This document shows, piece by piece, positions 4,758 to 6,146 of a stretch of DNA of 6,146 nucleotides. A program made the translations under genes and the position numbers. Numbering within the stretch: the first letter of the stretch is position 1; the number at the start of each line of letters is the position of its first letter. Below the pieces are notes generated by a model. It had not been told where the DNA came from. It saw only the letters and a program-made list of their open reading frames with translations, and ran no database searches. Location: the NCBI GenBank assembly GCA_021826605.1, contig JAKAZF010000188.1, positions 1-6,146 on the forward strand, given 5' to 3'. This DNA is from Planctomycetota bacterium. Lineage in GTDB: Bacteria; Planctomycetota; Phycisphaerae; WQYP01.

Positions 4758-6146
4758 CTATGCAACCGAAATCGCAAAGGCAACGGCGTAGCGATGATTT
4801 GGAATATCTCGCGGCGGAAATATCCGCAGGCCTGTCGCTGTTTGCTGCCACCGAATGGACTTGGTGTATCCATAAAGCTTTACCTGCTTCACTTTAAGCG
4901 GGTGTTTGGTGGCGTGGGCACCGGCAGCCAAACCAAGCGACTTAATCTGCACGGGTTCATTCGGTACACCCAGTACCAACGCATTGATAACCGTACTGGC
5001 CTTGTTGCGTGTAAAGCGGATGTCTTTAACACCCAGCTTTGCGATACTATTACCCTGGAACGAACCCGCTTTCACGACTGTTGGCCCTTCGCCGTAGACC
5101 ACCCATGGTCGGGTAGAATAAATGGCATCACCATTGAGTTTGAACCACTGAGCCAATTCGGAAAGGATCAATTTTTCCTTCCGGTCGATGGTGCCATCGG
5201 GTTTACCGGGGATATTGAGGACAAAATTGCCATTTTTGCTTACGGCGTCAATCATCCAATGAATGGCATCGCCGGGATGGAGATAGCCACCATATTCACC
5301 TGGCTGGTCGAACAGCGCCCGTTGATAATGCCAATCGCCAATGCAGGTTTCCGACTGCCACGGGTATTTGAGTATCTGAGAGGCCAAGCCGCGTTCAATA
5401 TCCGCCACGACAGTTTTAGCCCATTGCGGCGGAACATTTTTAATATTGACCACGCCCTCCACCTTGCCGCCATTGTACTGCATACTTCGGTTGTAAAAGT
5501 ATGCACCGATGCTCATGCCGGCCCACCCCAATGGAAAGAGTGGATTATCAAAGTACAAAATATCCGGGTTGTGAAGATCAATTAAATTACGGGTACGGTC
5601 GTAAAAATTCTTGGCGTAGGAGATGTCCGGCAGCGCATGGTGGGGATGCTTGACGTTATAGAGTTGCTGCGGATTATACCCCTCCCACCAGGCATATTTG
5701 CCGTCGGCCTGGGTCATTCGGCCGTCATATGGCAGGCCGGCGTAAGGCCCTTTTTTGTCCGCCCCATGCGAGGTCTGAAACCACCACCAATTCCGGGCTT
5801 GATGCACCGTCACACCGAACCGCAATCCCATGCTTCGGGCGTGCTTCGCCCATGTGCCTATCACATCCCGATGCGGCCCGATATTTTGGGCATTCCACTG
5901 ATGGTGCCTGGAATTCCATGTATCAAAACCGTCGTGGTGATTGGCCAGGGCTAAAAAGTATTTGGCACCGGCGGCCTTATATTCAGCCATGCGATGCTCC
6001 GGCTCCCAATTCAGCAAGGTCCACTGGGCGCAGAGGTCTTTGTAGCCGAAGTGGCATTGGGGGCCATAATGCTGCAATTCAAATTTGTACTGGCCCTGTC
6101 CTTCGATGTACATGTTGCGGGCGTACCAATCACCATCCTCCGGCAC
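4758..6146 (-). CDS. GH29 alpha-L-fucosidase, N-terminus off right edge
   Basis: About 463 residues of a glycoside hydrolase family 29 enzyme are visible, expected to remove terminal alpha-L-fucose by a retaining mechanism. Counting the first complete codon (6144-6146) as residue 1, the segment PEDGDWYARNMYIEG is internal to the family barrel, so the GTG there is not the start. Following blocks are LANHHDGFDTWNS at 67-79, GLRFGVTVHQARNWWW at about 107-122, and NPDILYFD at 193-200 with the likely nucleophile Asp200. WQSETCIGDWHY at 263-274 and DAVSKNGNFVLNIP at 300-313 then complete the barrel. The conserved NGDAIYSTRPW at 338-348 leads into a C-terminal beta-sandwich domain of about 110 residues. 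The acid/base residue varies within GH29 and is not assigned here. The missing N-terminus should hold the signal peptide and the first barrel strand. The stop is TAG at 4758-4760. The gene converges on the CE1 esterase gene. Confidence 0.95.
   Translation of the reverse strand: MPEDGDWYARNMYIEGQGQYKFELQHYGPQCHFGYKDLCAQWTLLNWEPEHRMAEYKAAGAKYFLALANHHDGFDTWNSRHHQWNAQNIGPHRDVIGTWAKHARSMGLRFGVTVHQARNWWWFQTSHGADKKGPYAGLPYDGRMTQADGKYAWWEGYNPQQLYNVKHPHHALPDISYAKNFYDRTRNLIDLHNPDILYFDNPLFPLGWAGMSIGAYFYNRSMQYNGGKVEGVVNIKNVPPQWAKTVVADIERGLASQILKYPWQSETCIGDWHYQRALFDQPGEYGGYLHPGDAIHWMIDAVSKNGNFVLNIPGKPDGTIDRKEKLILSELAQWFKLNGDAIYSTRPWVVYGEGPTVVKAGSFQGNSIAKLGVKDIRFTRNKASTVINALVLGVPNEPVQIKSLGLAAGAHATKHPLKVKQVKLYGYTKSIRWQQTATGLRIFPPRDIPNHRYAVAFAISVA

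Noticed and set aside
4710..5585. Long open frame of 291 codons on the plus strand
   Set aside because: It lies wholly antisense to the well-supported GH29 gene apart from a short start, shows no recognisable domain and has composition expected of a reverse-complement shadow.
6144..6146. GTG at the right edge as the start of the GH29 gene
   Set aside because: The residues that follow (DGDWYARNMY) are internal to the GH29 barrel, so the gene must begin beyond the window.

Overview
The window reads as a carbohydrate-degradation neighbourhood from a Gram-negative-type heterotrophic bacterium. Four of the six genes encode glycan-active hydrolases: a GH35 beta-galactosidase, a GH29 alpha-L-fucosidase, a CE1-type esterase and an SGNH esterase. 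The three whose N-termini are visible carry export signals. G+C content looks like roughly half by eye. The mix of these families, a Tat-exported esterase and very basic secreted enzymes is most reminiscent of Planctomycetota (Phycisphaerae-like) or neighbouring groups such as Verrucomicrobiota or Acidobacteriota. That taxonomic guess is inference and is weak.

Layout from left to right: (1) 1-1027, minus strand: the N-terminal part of a GH35 beta-galactosidase whose C-terminus lies off the left edge. (2) 1028-1251: a divergent intergenic region. (3) 1252-1944, plus strand: a stand-alone cobalamin-binding protein (helical cap plus B12-binding Rossmann domain, no DNA-binding domain), TTG start. 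(4) 1935-2438, minus strand: a RidA/YjgF-family protein, TTG start, whose stop overlaps the end of the B12 gene tail-to-tail. (5) 2496-3170, minus strand: a secreted SGNH/GDSL hydrolase, probably co-transcribed with the RidA gene. (6) 3171-3460: a divergent intergenic region with two dyads. (7) 3461-4648, plus strand: a Tat-exported esterase with an N-terminal E-set domain and a CE1-like alpha/beta-hydrolase domain. (8) 4649-4757: a short convergent gap with one hairpin. (9) 4758-6146, minus strand: a GH29 alpha-L-fucosidase truncated at its N-terminus by the right edge.

Together the enzymes fit removal of fucose, galactose and acyl decorations from a complex glycan. The fucosyl-galactosyl, O-acetylated side chains of plant xyloglucan are one candidate; fucosylated algal or pectic polymers are others. 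No transporter, SusC/D pair or sugar regulator is visible. The most unusual gene is the stand-alone B12-binding protein, which has the architecture of AerR/PpaA-type antirepressors or of the sensory half of CarH without its HTH domain. The window contains no RNA genes, mobile elements, CRISPR arrays or long repeats that I could find.
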